In this document: piece after piece, positions 17,852 to 25,120 of the stretch
Layout: every line of letters begins with the position of its first letter
Position numbering within the stretch: position 1 is the first letter of the stretch
NCBI GenBank assembly: GCA_036381835.1
Contig: DASVCA010000090.1
Location: forward strand, 1-64,000
DNA: 64,000 nt
Reading direction: 5' to 3'
Source of the DNA: DASULK01 sp036381835
GTDB lineage: Bacteria > Actinomycetota > Actinomycetes > Mycobacteriales > Micromonosporaceae
Program-made: the position numbers and the translations under genes
Notes under the pieces: model-generated
Seen by the model: the letters and a program-made list of their open reading frames with translations, nothing else
Told to the model about the DNA's origin: nothing
The model's database searches: none

Positions 17852-18375
17852 CAGCGAGCCCCCGCGCCCTCAAGGTCGGCGAGGAACCGCTCGACGGTGC
17901 CCTTGCGCCGGGCCTCGTCCGCCAGCGCCTCGCCCACGATCTTGCTCGCCAGGTCGACCGCGAGGGTGCCGATCTCCGTGCGCAGCTCGCGCACGAGCAT
18001 CTGCCGCTCCGCGGCGAGCTGCTCCCGGCCGGTGGCGATGATCCGGTCGGCCTCCTCACGGGCCTTGGCCAGCACTTCCTGGCGGATGCTCTCCGCGTCG
18101 GCGCGTGCGTCGTCCCGGATCCGGGCGGCCTCGGTGCGAGCCTCGGCGAGCTGGGCCTTGTACTGCTCGAGCAGCTTGTTGGCCTCAGCCTGCGCGGCTT
18201 CCGCCCGCTTGAGGCCGCCCTCGATCGCGTCCACCCGCGCCTGGTACATCGCCTCCATCCGTGGCATCACGAACTTGAGGAGAACGAAGACCAGCAGGGC
18301 GAAGGAGATCGTGCCGACCACAATCTCCTGCCAGATCGGCAGGATGGGGCTGTGTCCCTCGGCGGCGATGATCAT
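17851..18375 (-). CDS. atpF: ATP synthase F0 subunit b
   Basis: A 174-aa peripheral-stalk subunit: one N-terminal membrane helix (EIVVGTISFALLVFVLLKFVM, about 17-37) then a long charged amphipathic helix rich in Ala/Glu/Arg (KRAEAAQAEANKLLEQYKAQ...) that forms the coiled-coil stator. Only one b-type gene is present, so the stator is a b homodimer. It is followed by atpH with a one-base overlap. Confidence 0.96.
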   Translation of the reverse strand: MIIAAEGHSPILPIWQEIVVGTISFALLVFVLLKFVMPRMEAMYQARVDAIEGGLKRAEAAQAEANKLLEQYKAQLAEARTEAARIRDDARADAESIRQEVLAKAREEADRIIATGREQLAAERQMLVRELRTEIGTLAVDLASKIVGEALADEARRKGTVERFLADLEGAGAR

Positions 18376-18404
18376 TTCAGACCTCCGGAGCGTGATGCGG
18401 ATGG

Positions 18405-18632
18405 TCAGCCACCGATAACGAAGGCGAGCACCAGGCCGAACAGGGCGAGCGCCTCAACCAGTGCGAACCCGAGGATCAGCCAGGTCCGGTTGTAGCCGGC
18501 CGACTCCGGCTGCCGGGCGCTGGCCTGGATGTAGGCGGCGAAGACCAGGGCCACACCGATACCGGGGCCGATGGCGGCGAGACCGTACCCGATGGTGTTG
18601 ACGCTGCCACCGATCTCGGCGAGAAGGTTCAT
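18405..18632 (-). CDS. atpE: ATP synthase F0 subunit c
   Basis: A 75-aa hairpin of two membrane helices forming the rotor ring. The Gly-rich first helix is YGLAAIGPGIGVALVFAAYIQ, the polar loop SARQPESAGYNR, and the proton-carrying Glu is E60 in GFALVEALALFG. No Gln/Thr Na+-binding signature is visible, so it is proton-coupled. The ATG follows a TAGGAGGAAT ribosome site, the strongest in the operon, as expected for a subunit needed in many copies. Confidence 0.97.
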   Translation of the reverse strand: MNLLAEIGGSVNTIGYGLAAIGPGIGVALVFAAYIQASARQPESAGYNRTWLILGFALVEALALFGLVLAFVIGG

Positions 18633-18715
18633 TGCGGGGATTCCTCCTAGGTTGCCGCGTGAGTGTTCACGCGTACGACGGTCGGTATGGGTAGCTTACG
18701 GGGGTATGTCCGCTT

Positions 18716-19495
18716 CTAGTGCTCCTCCGCCAAGGAGGTCGACACATAGTTAGCGGTCAGCACCACGAAGACGTAGGCCTGCAGGATGGCGACCAGCGCC
18801 TCGAAGAAGGTCATCAGAATCGCCATCAGGAACGCGAAGATCGAGGACACCTGCACGAACAGGTTGTCCGACGCGAGCATCACGAAGCCACCGACGGTGA
18901 AGACGAGCAGGATCAGGTGGCCGGCGAACATGTTGGCGAAGAGTCGGACCGCGAGCGTGACCGGCCGGATGATGAAGTTCTGCATGAACTCGATCGGCAC
19001 CAGCAGGAAGTGCATGAGCAACGGCACGTTCGGCAGGATCAGGCTCATCTTCAGGTAGCGGAACAACCCGTGCTTGCGCACCCCGACGGACAGGTACAGC
19101 AGGTACGAGATGGCCGCGAGCACGATCGGGAACGCGATGTGCGAGTTGGGCGAGATCTGCAAGCCGGGCACGATGCCGAACAGGTTCGTCAACACGATGA
19201 AGCTGAACAGCACCGTCAGGTAAGGCGCGAACCGGATCCCGACCTCGCCCATCTGGTCCCGGGCGATGCCGTCGCGGATCAGACCGTACAGCGACTCGGC
19301 CAGCCACTGCGCCTTCGTCGGCACCAGCTGCGGCTTGCGGTAGGCCGTCAGATAGAAGACGATCAGCAGGGCCACGGCGAGCCACACCATGATGGTGAAC
19401 TTGGTGACCCACGGGCCCGCCAGGTTGGGCGGGAAGAAGTCACCGACGCTCGGGGGCCAAGGCAGCTCCTGCGCGACGACCAAGTGTCCGCTCAA
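18716..19495 (-). CDS. atpB: ATP synthase F0 subunit a
   Basis: A 259-aa membrane subunit that forms the proton half-channels. The essential Arg lies in RPVTLAVRLFANMFAGHLIL, followed by FEALVAILQAYVFVVLTANYVSTSL. Several membrane helices are visible, and the N-terminus with PPNLAGPWVTKF is typical of Actinobacteria. It lies 83 bases upstream of atpE and follows the small AtpZ-like gene. Confidence 0.97.
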   Translation of the reverse strand: MSGHLVVAQELPWPPSVGDFFPPNLAGPWVTKFTIMVWLAVALLIVFYLTAYRKPQLVPTKAQWLAESLYGLIRDGIARDQMGEVGIRFAPYLTVLFSFIVLTNLFGIVPGLQISPNSHIAFPIVLAAISYLLYLSVGVRKHGLFRYLKMSLILPNVPLLMHFLLVPIEFMQNFIIRPVTLAVRLFANMFAGHLILLVFTVGGFVMLASDNLFVQVSSIFAFLMAILMTFFEALVAILQAYVFVVLTANYVSTSLAEEH

Positions 19496-19537
19496 CGTGT
19501 CATCCTCCGCACTCCCACACGACTGGTGCCGTCACCG

Positions 19538-19756
19538 CTAGGCGTTCAGCCGTCGCAGGATCAGATAGATCGCTCCGGCAGCACCGAGCATCATGCCTGT
19601 CACGATTCCGATGCCTGACGGCAGATCGAACAGTCGTTCCGCCAGCCAGCCTAGGAGTCCCCAACCTCCGATACCGGCGATTAGGTAACCCACCACGGCA
19701 CCGGCCACCCCCTCCGAGCGGTCGGCGGAGTCGTGGGGGCGGTGCTCATCGGCCAT
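19538..19756 (-). CDS. Small two-helix membrane protein, AtpZ-like
   Basis: A 72-aa protein with a charged N-terminus (DEHRPHDSADRSEG) and two hydrophobic helices (AVVGYLIAGIGGWGLLGWLAERL and IGIVTGMMLGAAGAIYLILRRL). Size, topology and position between atpI and atpB fit AtpZ/small AtpI-family proteins, thought to assist F0 assembly or magnesium handling. ATG at 19756 is preferred over the longer frame, whose extra N-terminus is antisense-like. It overlaps nothing but ends 42 bases before atpB. Confidence 0.8.
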   Translation of the reverse strand: MADEHRPHDSADRSEGVAGAVVGYLIAGIGGWGLLGWLAERLFDLPSGIGIVTGMMLGAAGAIYLILRRLNA

Positions 19757-19781
19757 GACGTGGCGAACGATATCAGCCGGG

Positions 19782-20234
19782 TCAGCCGCGCTCCGCCGCA
19801 CCCCCCGGTACCTCGCCAAGGTGACGCGGCTCGCGGCTCGGCTCCACATAGGGCAACGGGGAACGCACCGCCCAAACCAGGTGCGCGCCGGTCCACACCA
19901 CGACCGCGGCGATGACGGTCGCGCCCATCGGCGCCAACCCCGACCAGCCGGTCGACGCGATCGCCGCCATCACCACCCCGAGGACGACGACCTTCACCGC
20001 GTAGGTGATCAGCCCCACCGGCATGATCAGTTTCGGATCCACCGAGTCCGCCCAGGCCACCGACAGGCCGGAGACGAGATAGCTGAACACCACCAAGGCG
20101 ACTCCGGCCAGCGCTCCCGCGACACCGCCGGCACCGCGCAGCACCGCCGCCACCGGGGCCGCGATCAGCAGCAGCACCGCGGACGCCGCCAACGTGGTCC
20201 GCAGGTACGGCAGACGCTCGCGGATCCGGCTCAC
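19782..20234 (-). CDS. atpI: ATP synthase protein I-like membrane protein
   Basis: A 150-aa protein with four hydrophobic helices (TTLAASAVLLLIAAPVAAVL; VAGALAGVALVVFSYLVSGLSVAWA; KLIMPVGLITYAVKVVVLGVVMAAIA; GATVIAAVVVWTGAHLVWAV), the pattern of actinobacterial AtpI. AtpI helps assemble the c-ring. The GTG start has TAGACT exactly 6 bases before it, so the main atp transcript may begin here without a leader. It lies 31 bases after the phosphatase stop. Confidence 0.82.
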   Translation of the reverse strand: MSRIRERLPYLRTTLAASAVLLLIAAPVAAVLRGAGGVAGALAGVALVVFSYLVSGLSVAWADSVDPKLIMPVGLITYAVKVVVLGVVMAAIASTGWSGLAPMGATVIAAVVVWTGAHLVWAVRSPLPYVEPSREPRHLGEVPGGAAERG

Positions 20235-20240
20235 GCCCGT

Positions 20241-20246
20241 AGTCTA
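20241..20246 (-). promoter_or_regulatory. -10 element (TAGACT), probable promoter of the atp operon
   Basis: Minus-strand TAGACT, 6 bases, then the GTG of atpI. No ribosome site is present. Transcription from here would give a leaderless message covering atpI to atpD. Confidence 0.5.
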
Positions 20247-20265
20247 TGCCCTGCCACGGCGCCGC

Positions 20266-20880
20266 CTAGGGCAGCAGGATCGCCGCCAGCGGGTACACCG
20301 TCTCCTCGATCTCGTCGGCGACCCGGGCGAAACACTCGTCGCCTCGCCCCCACGGGTCGTCCAGGTCGTCGTCGAGCAGCGGCGACAGACCGCGCCGCGC
20401 GGCGTCGACCGCCGCGACCAGGCCCAGGCCCCGGGCATACACGCCGTGCGGGGTCGGTTCGGCGGGCGGCAGGGCCGAGGCGTCCACCGTGCCCAGCAGC
20501 CGGCCGAACTGTCCGAGTACGAACGTGCGGGCGGCGGCGTCCGGACGCAGTGCCACCACGTAGTCGAGCTGGTCGGCGGTCGCGGTCAGCACCAGGTCCG
20601 CCGAGTCGATGTGCTCGGTGTCCAGCTTGCGCGCCCGGAACCCGGTGTGATCCGCGCCTCGCTGACGCAGTTGACGGGCGGCCGGCGGATTCATGTCCTC
20701 GCCGGCGTGCCAGCCGCCGGTGCCGGCGCTGTGACTGTAGACCAACTCCTCGGCCTGCACCGACGAGCCGCCCACCCGGGCGAGACGCCGGCGGATCGCG
20801 TGGGCGAGAAGCCGCTCGGCCATCGGCGACCGGCAGATGTTGCCCATGCAGACATGCAGGACGGAGAACGGCGGCGTCAT
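20266..20880 (-). CDS. Low-molecular-weight protein-tyrosine phosphatase
   Basis: A 204-aa phosphatase. The P-loop CMGNICRSPMAER (Cys11 as nucleophile, Arg17) is at the N-terminus, and the general acid lies in DDLDDPWGRGDECF. An insert of about 20-30 residues between P-loop and acid makes it longer than the 150-160-aa norm. Substrates may be tyrosine-phosphorylated proteins or arginine phosphates, the latter being suggested for the YwlE group, which also neighbours tsaC in Bacillus. The start overlaps the tsaC stop by four bases (ATGA), so the two are coupled. Confidence 0.92.
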   Translation of the reverse strand: MTPPFSVLHVCMGNICRSPMAERLLAHAIRRRLARVGGSSVQAEELVYSHSAGTGGWHAGEDMNPPAARQLRQRGADHTGFRARKLDTEHIDSADLVLTATADQLDYVVALRPDAAARTFVLGQFGRLLGTVDASALPPAEPTPHGVYARGLGLVAAVDAARRGLSPLLDDDLDDPWGRGDECFARVADEIEETVYPLAAILLP

Positions 20881-21521
20881 GACGCCCGCCCCTCGATGTC
20901 CGGCACCACCTCTCGCAACCGGGCCAGGGGGATGGCACCCTCCCGCAGCACCCGGGGCACCTCGCCGGTGAGGTCCACGATGGTGCTCGGCACCGGAGCC
21001 GGGCAGGGGCCGTCCTCCAGGTAGACCCGGACGGCGTAACCGAGCTGTTCGCGGGCCTGTGCCGCGGTCGTCGCCGCCGGCTGGCCCGTCTTGTTCGCCG
21101 AGGAGACGGCCATCGGCCCGGTCTCCCGCAGCACTTCGAGAGCGACCGGATGCAGCGGCATCCGAACCGCCACGGTGCCGCCGGTCTCGCCGATGTCCCA
21201 GCGCAGGCTGGGCGCGTGCCGCACGACGATGGTCAGCGCGCCGGGCCAGAACGCCGCCACCAGCTCCCTGGCGATCTGCGGCAGGGACACGACCAGCCCG
21301 TCGAGGGTCTGCTTCGAGCCCACCAACACCGGCGGCGGGACGTTGCGACCCCGTCCCTTGGCCTCCAACAGCGCGTTCACCGCGTACGGGGTGAAGGCAT
21401 CCGCGCCGATGCCGTAGACGGTGTCGGTCGGCAACACGATCAACTCGCCGTTGCGCACCGCCTCGATCGCGGCGGCGATGCCCCGATCCCGGTCCGCTCG
21501 GGTACGGCAGTCATACAGCAT
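20877..21521 (-). CDS. tsaC: Threonylcarbamoyl-AMP synthase (TsaC/Sua5 family)
   Basis: A 214-aa YrdC-domain protein that makes threonylcarbamoyl-AMP from Thr, bicarbonate and ATP, the first step of the t6A37 modification of ANN-decoding tRNAs. Conserved residues are in LIVLPTDTVYGIGADA, EAKGRGRNVPPPVLVGS (the K-R-x-x-P variant), FWPGALTIVV and MAVSSANKTGQPAATTA. The C-terminal Sua5 domain is absent, giving the short TsaC form. ATG at 21521 shares its A with the prmC stop (TGATG). Confidence 0.93.
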   Translation of the reverse strand: MLYDCRTRADRDRGIAAAIEAVRNGELIVLPTDTVYGIGADAFTPYAVNALLEAKGRGRNVPPPVLVGSKQTLDGLVVSLPQIARELVAAFWPGALTIVVRHAPSLRWDIGETGGTVAVRMPLHPVALEVLRETGPMAVSSANKTGQPAATTAAQAREQLGYAVRVYLEDGPCPAPVPSTIVDLTGEVPRVLREGAIPLARLREVVPDIEGRAS

Positions 21522-22450
21522 CACGAGGAGCCAGTCTGCCACGCTCCCGGCCGGTCCACCCGGTCGGTCGGAAGCGCCCGGCGGGCGGTGGCGAAACGGG
21601 GCCGCCCCGCCAGATCCCGGTGCTCGCCGATGTCGACGTACCCGTGTGCCCGCAACAGCCGAGGCACCGCTTCGCCCTGCGTGTCGTCGTGCTCGACGCC
21701 CAACGCACCGCCGGGGCGCAGCAGGGCGGCGGCCCGGACGATCACGGGCCGGATGACCGCCAGGCCGTCGGATCCGGCGAACACCGCCTCGGGCGGGTCG
21801 TGATCGGCGACCTCCGGCGGAACAGGTGTGCCCCGCGGCACGTAGGGCGGATTGCACAGCACCACGTCCACCTGCCCTCGCAGGTCGGCGAGCAGCTGCG
21901 GGTCGGTGACATCGGCCGCGACCACCGTGACGGGCCGGTCGCCGGCCTCCCTTCGGGCCGCCGCGTTGCGGCGCAGCCAGTCCAGGGCGGGGCCGGGTCG
22001 CTCGACCGCCACCACCCGGGCGTCGGGCAGCTCGTTCGCCACCGAGAGCGCGATCGCCCCGCTGCCGCTGCACAGATCGACCACGATCACCTCACCCGCG
22101 CGTCGGGCGAGCTCGCGCGCGACGGTGATGCCCCACTCGGCGAGCAGCTCGGTCTCCGGTCGGGGCACGAAGACCCCCGGACCCACGGCGAGTTCGAGGT
22201 ATCGGAAGGGTGCCGTGCCGAGCAGGTGCTGCAGCGGCTCCCGCGAAGCCCGCCGCGCGACCAGGGCGTCGAACGCGGCGAGCTGGTCGGGGGTGAACCC
22301 CGCGCTCAGCGCGAGCCGGGCCCGCGGCACCCCCAGCACGTGCGCGGCCAGCCATTCCGCCTCGGCTCTGGCCGAGGAACCGATCCCCGCCTCGACCAGT
22401 CGGGCCGCGGCGCGGGCGATCGGGCCGGTCGGACGTACGCGTTCGCTCAC
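21521..22450 (-). CDS. prmC: Release-factor glutamine methyltransferase PrmC
   Basis: A 309-aa SAM-dependent methyltransferase that N5-methylates the Gln of the GGQ motif in release factors. The N-terminal helical domain (ARAEAEWLAAHVLGVPRARL) precedes the Rossmann domain with VVDLCSGSGAIALSVA for SAM binding and LCNPPYVPRG, the NPPY motif that binds the Gln substrate. The GTG start overlaps the prfA stop as GTGA, so enzyme and substrate are cotranslated. Three consecutive overlaps link prfA, prmC, tsaC and the phosphatase. Confidence 0.95.
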   Translation of the reverse strand: MSERVRPTGPIARAAARLVEAGIGSSARAEAEWLAAHVLGVPRARLALSAGFTPDQLAAFDALVARRASREPLQHLLGTAPFRYLELAVGPGVFVPRPETELLAEWGITVARELARRAGEVIVVDLCSGSGAIALSVANELPDARVVAVERPGPALDWLRRNAAARREAGDRPVTVVAADVTDPQLLADLRGQVDVVLCNPPYVPRGTPVPPEVADHDPPEAVFAGSDGLAVIRPVIVRAAALLRPGGALGVEHDDTQGEAVPRLLRAHGYVDIGEHRDLAGRPRFATARRALPTDRVDRPGAWQTGSS

Positions 22451-23535
22451 CGGCGGGACAGTTCGCTCTCGCCGGCCAGGCGCGCCGCACGGTCGGCCTC
22501 GCCCAGCGCATCGAGCACCCCGTCCAGTTCGCCGTCGAGCACCAGGTCCAGGTTGTACCCGGTGTAGCCGATCCGGTGGTCGGTGATCCGGTTCTGCGGG
22601 AAGTTGTACGTCCGGATCCGCTCGGAGCGGTCCACGGTCCGCACCTGGGCCTTGCGCGCGTCCGCCGCGGCGGCCTCGGCCTGAGCCTGGGCGAGGGCGA
22701 GCAGCCGGGCCCGCAGGATGCGCATCGCCTGCTCGCGGTTCTGCAGCTGGCTCTTCTCGTTCTGACAGGAGACGACGGTCCCGGTCGGCAGGTGGGTGAT
22801 GCGCACCGCCGAGTCGGTGGTGTTGACCGACTGGCCTCCCGGGCCAGACGAGCGGAAGACGTCGATGCGCAGGTCGTTCGGGTCGATCGTGACATCGACC
22901 TCCTCGGCCTCCGGCAGCACCAGCACCCCGACCGCGCTGGTGTGGATGCGCCCCTGCGACTCGGTCACCGGCACGCGCTGCACCCGGTGTACACCGCCCT
23001 CCCACTTCAGCCGCGACCACACCCCGTTGCCGCCATCGGGCACGCCCCGGCTCTTGACGGCCACCGCGATGTCCTTGATCCCACCCAGGTCGGATTCCTG
23101 GACGTCGATCACTTCGACGACCCACCCGCGCCGCTCCGCGTAGCGCTCGTACATGCGCAGCAGATCGCCGGCGAACAACGCCGACTCCTCGCCGCCTTCG
23201 CCCGCCTTGATCTCCATGATCACGTCCTTGGCGTCGTGCGGGTCGCGCGGCAGCAGCAGCTCGGCCAACCGTTCCTCCAGCGCGGGCAGAGCGGCGGCGA
23301 GCTGCTCGGCCTCGGCGGCGAACGCGGCGTCCTCGGCGGCGAGTTCGCGGGCCGCCGCGAGGTCGGCCCGGGCCTGATCGAGTTCCGTCGCGGCCTTGTA
23401 GATCGGCGACAGCTCGGCGAATCGCCGGCCGGCCCGGCGGGCCGCGGTCTGGTCGGCGTGGATCGACGGATCGGCGAGCCGCTGCTCCAGCTCCGCGTAC
23501 TCGTCGAGGAGCGCGGCGAGACGGTCCTTGCTCAT
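22447..23535 (-). CDS. prfA: Peptide chain release factor 1
   Basis: The 362-aa RF1 ends translation at UAA and UAG. The GGQ loop is SGPGGQSVNTTDSAVR, and the stop-codon-reading tripeptide is PVT in HRVQRVPVTESQGR, the PxT form of RF1 rather than the SPF of RF2. The N-terminal coiled coil runs to about residue 95. Length is normal. The gene begins the tightly overlapped prfA-prmC-tsaC-phosphatase unit; a long perfect palindrome lies between it and rpmE. Confidence 0.97.
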   Translation of the reverse strand: MSKDRLAALLDEYAELEQRLADPSIHADQTAARRAGRRFAELSPIYKAATELDQARADLAAARELAAEDAAFAAEAEQLAAALPALEERLAELLLPRDPHDAKDVIMEIKAGEGGEESALFAGDLLRMYERYAERRGWVVEVIDVQESDLGGIKDIAVAVKSRGVPDGGNGVWSRLKWEGGVHRVQRVPVTESQGRIHTSAVGVLVLPEAEEVDVTIDPNDLRIDVFRSSGPGGQSVNTTDSAVRITHLPTGTVVSCQNEKSQLQNREQAMRILRARLLALAQAQAEAAAADARKAQVRTVDRSERIRTYNFPQNRITDHRIGYTGYNLDLVLDGELDGVLDALGEADRAARLAGESELSRR

Positions 23536-23578
23536 GCTCTTCGTACTCCAATCTCCGAGTCACGGACCGGAACATGCC

Positions 23579-23612
23579 GACGGCGCCCGTCCCGGCCGGG
23601 ACGGGCGCCGTC
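23579..23612 (-). terminator. 34-bp perfect palindrome between rpmE and prfA
   Basis: GACGGCGCCCGTCCC (23579-23593) is repeated inverted as GGGACGGGCGCCGTC (23598-23612) around GGCC, so all 34 bases are palindromic. It begins 7 bases after the rpmE stop on the minus strand. No T-run follows, as is usual for high-GC hairpin terminators. A protein-binding role is possible. Confidence 0.6.
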
Positions 23613-23619
23613 AACGCAG

Positions 23620-23862
23620 CTACTTGGTCTTCTTGCTGCCAGCGGCCTTGGCCGCCTGGGCCTTGGCGTACTTCTGCTGGAACTTGGCGACCCGGCCGGC
23701 GGTGTCGAGGACCCGCTGCTTGCCGGTATAGAAGGGGTGGCAGGCGCTGCAGGTCTCGACCCGGATCTCGCCGCTCTTGACGGTGCTACGTGTGGTGAAG
23801 GAGTTGCCGCAGGAGCACGTGACCACCGTCGGCACGTACTCCGGGTGGATGTTGGGCTTCAT
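23620..23862 (-). CDS. rpmE: 50S ribosomal protein L31 (zinc-binding form)
   Basis: An 80-aa L31. The zinc ligands are present as CSCGNSF and ETCSACHPFYTGKQ (CxC...CxxC), so this is the zinc-containing form rather than the paralogue used under zinc starvation. The Lys/Ala-rich tail (YAKAQAAKAAGSKKTK) is typical of high-GC species. The ATG follows AAAGGACC at some distance. It lies between rho and prfA as in many Actinobacteria, though here a kinase gene intervenes. Confidence 0.97.
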   Translation of the reverse strand: MKPNIHPEYVPTVVTCSCGNSFTTRSTVKSGEIRVETCSACHPFYTGKQRVLDTAGRVAKFQQKYAKAQAAKAAGSKKTK

Positions 23863-24104
23863 GTCGCCTCGGTCCTTTCACTGATGGTCGCCGGGTCGCC
23901 GTCACCGCATGTCGCCGTCCGCGACGATGTGCTCGGGCGTGAACCGGAACCGCTGGCCGACTGACCAGTTTGCCACGGCGTCGGCCCTGATCTGGAATCG
24001 GGCGCGTGGTAACGGTGAATGGCAACGTAACGGACTAGGTGGGCATTCCCGCATACGGTGAGCTCACCCGCGGTCTTCCGCGGTCGGACATCGACGGAGC
24101 GCCG

Positions 24105-25001
24105 ATGACTCGCCTGATCATCACCCGGGGGCTGCCGGCCTCCGGCAAAACCACGTTCGCCCGTACCCTGCAGCCGGCCGTGGTCCGGGTCAACCGCGAC
24201 GATCTGCGCCGCATGCTGCACGGAGCCCGCCTGTTCACGCAGCGGGCGGAGAGCCAGGTGACGCTGGTACAGCGGGTGCAGGTGGAGGCGCTGCTGCGCG
24301 CCGGAGTCGACGTGATCGTCGACGACACGAATCTGCGCGCCCGCACGGTACGGGACTGGGCCGAGCTCGCCGCCCGCTTCGGCGCCGCCTTCCAGGTGCA
24401 CGACTTCACCGACGTGCCGCTCGAGGAGTGTCTGCGCCGGGACGCCAACCGACCGGAGGCGGAACGGGTGGGCGAGGACGCCATTCGCCGACTGCACGAC
24501 CGCTTCCTGGCCGGCCGCGCCTTGCCGCTGCCGGTTCCGCAGGTCACGCCCGGCCGTCCGGCCCGGTTCTACTCGCCGCCCCCGGACGCGCCCCGGATCG
24601 TGCTGGTCGACCTCGACGGTACGGTGGCCCTGCCCGCTGGGCGCAGCCCGTACGACATGACCCGGGTGGCCGAGGACCGGCCCAACCACGCGGTGATCGC
24701 CGCGATCCGGGGGATGCACGCCACCGGGCACGGAGTCGTCTACTGCTCCGGTCGGGACGCGACCGCGCGGGCGGACACGGAAGCGTGGTTGGACCGGCAC
24801 GTCGGGGTGCCGTATCTGGCGCTGCACCTGCGACGGGTGGGCGACCGCCGCAGGGACACGGTGGTCAAGCGGGAGATCTTCGATCGGGAGATCCGGGACC
24901 GCTACCACGTCGTCGGGGTCTTCGAGGACCGACTGCAGGTGGTTCGGATGTGGCGGGATCTCGGCCTTACCGTGTTTCAGGTGGCGGACGGCGACTTCTG
25001 A
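24105..25001 (+). CDS. T4-type polynucleotide kinase-phosphatase (end-healing enzyme)
   Basis: A 299-aa protein, against 301 in phage T4 Pnkp, with the same order: N-terminal 5'-kinase and C-terminal HAD 3'-phosphatase. The kinase P-loop is RGLPASGKTT (K15) and the catalytic Asp lies in VNRDDLRRM, followed by DDTNL. The phosphatase motif is DLDGTVALP (169-177), then GRSPYDMTRV, VVYCSGRD and the terminal VADGDF, all with T4 counterparts. It should heal broken RNA or DNA by phosphorylating 5'-OH and removing 3' or 2',3'-cyclic phosphate. ATG at 24105 follows CGGAGCGCC. No ligase gene adjoins it. Confidence 0.88.
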   Translation: MTRLIITRGLPASGKTTFARTLQPAVVRVNRDDLRRMLHGARLFTQRAESQVTLVQRVQVEALLRAGVDVIVDDTNLRARTVRDWAELAARFGAAFQVHDFTDVPLEECLRRDANRPEAERVGEDAIRRLHDRFLAGRALPLPVPQVTPGRPARFYSPPPDAPRIVLVDLDGTVALPAGRSPYDMTRVAEDRPNHAVIAAIRGMHATGHGVVYCSGRDATARADTEAWLDRHVGVPYLALHLRRVGDRRRDTVVKREIFDREIRDRYHVVGVFEDRLQVVRMWRDLGLTVFQVADGDF

Positions 25002-25075
25002 CCCGACCCGGGGACGCCGTACCCGCACGGATTCGGCGCGGCTCCGATGTGTACCGGGAAGCCGCCCCGCGACGC

Positions 25076-25110
25076 GTCGGGGCCGGACCGCGCCGCGGTC
25101 CGGCCCCGAC
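25076..25110. terminator. Long stem-loop after rho, between convergent genes
   Basis: GTCGGGGCCGGACCGCG (25076-25092) pairs with its inverted copy at 25094-25110. It begins 10 bases past the rho stop on the minus strand and about 75 bases past the kinase stop on the plus strand. It lacks a T-run. Confidence 0.6.
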
Positions 25111-25120
25111 AGAGCCGAGG

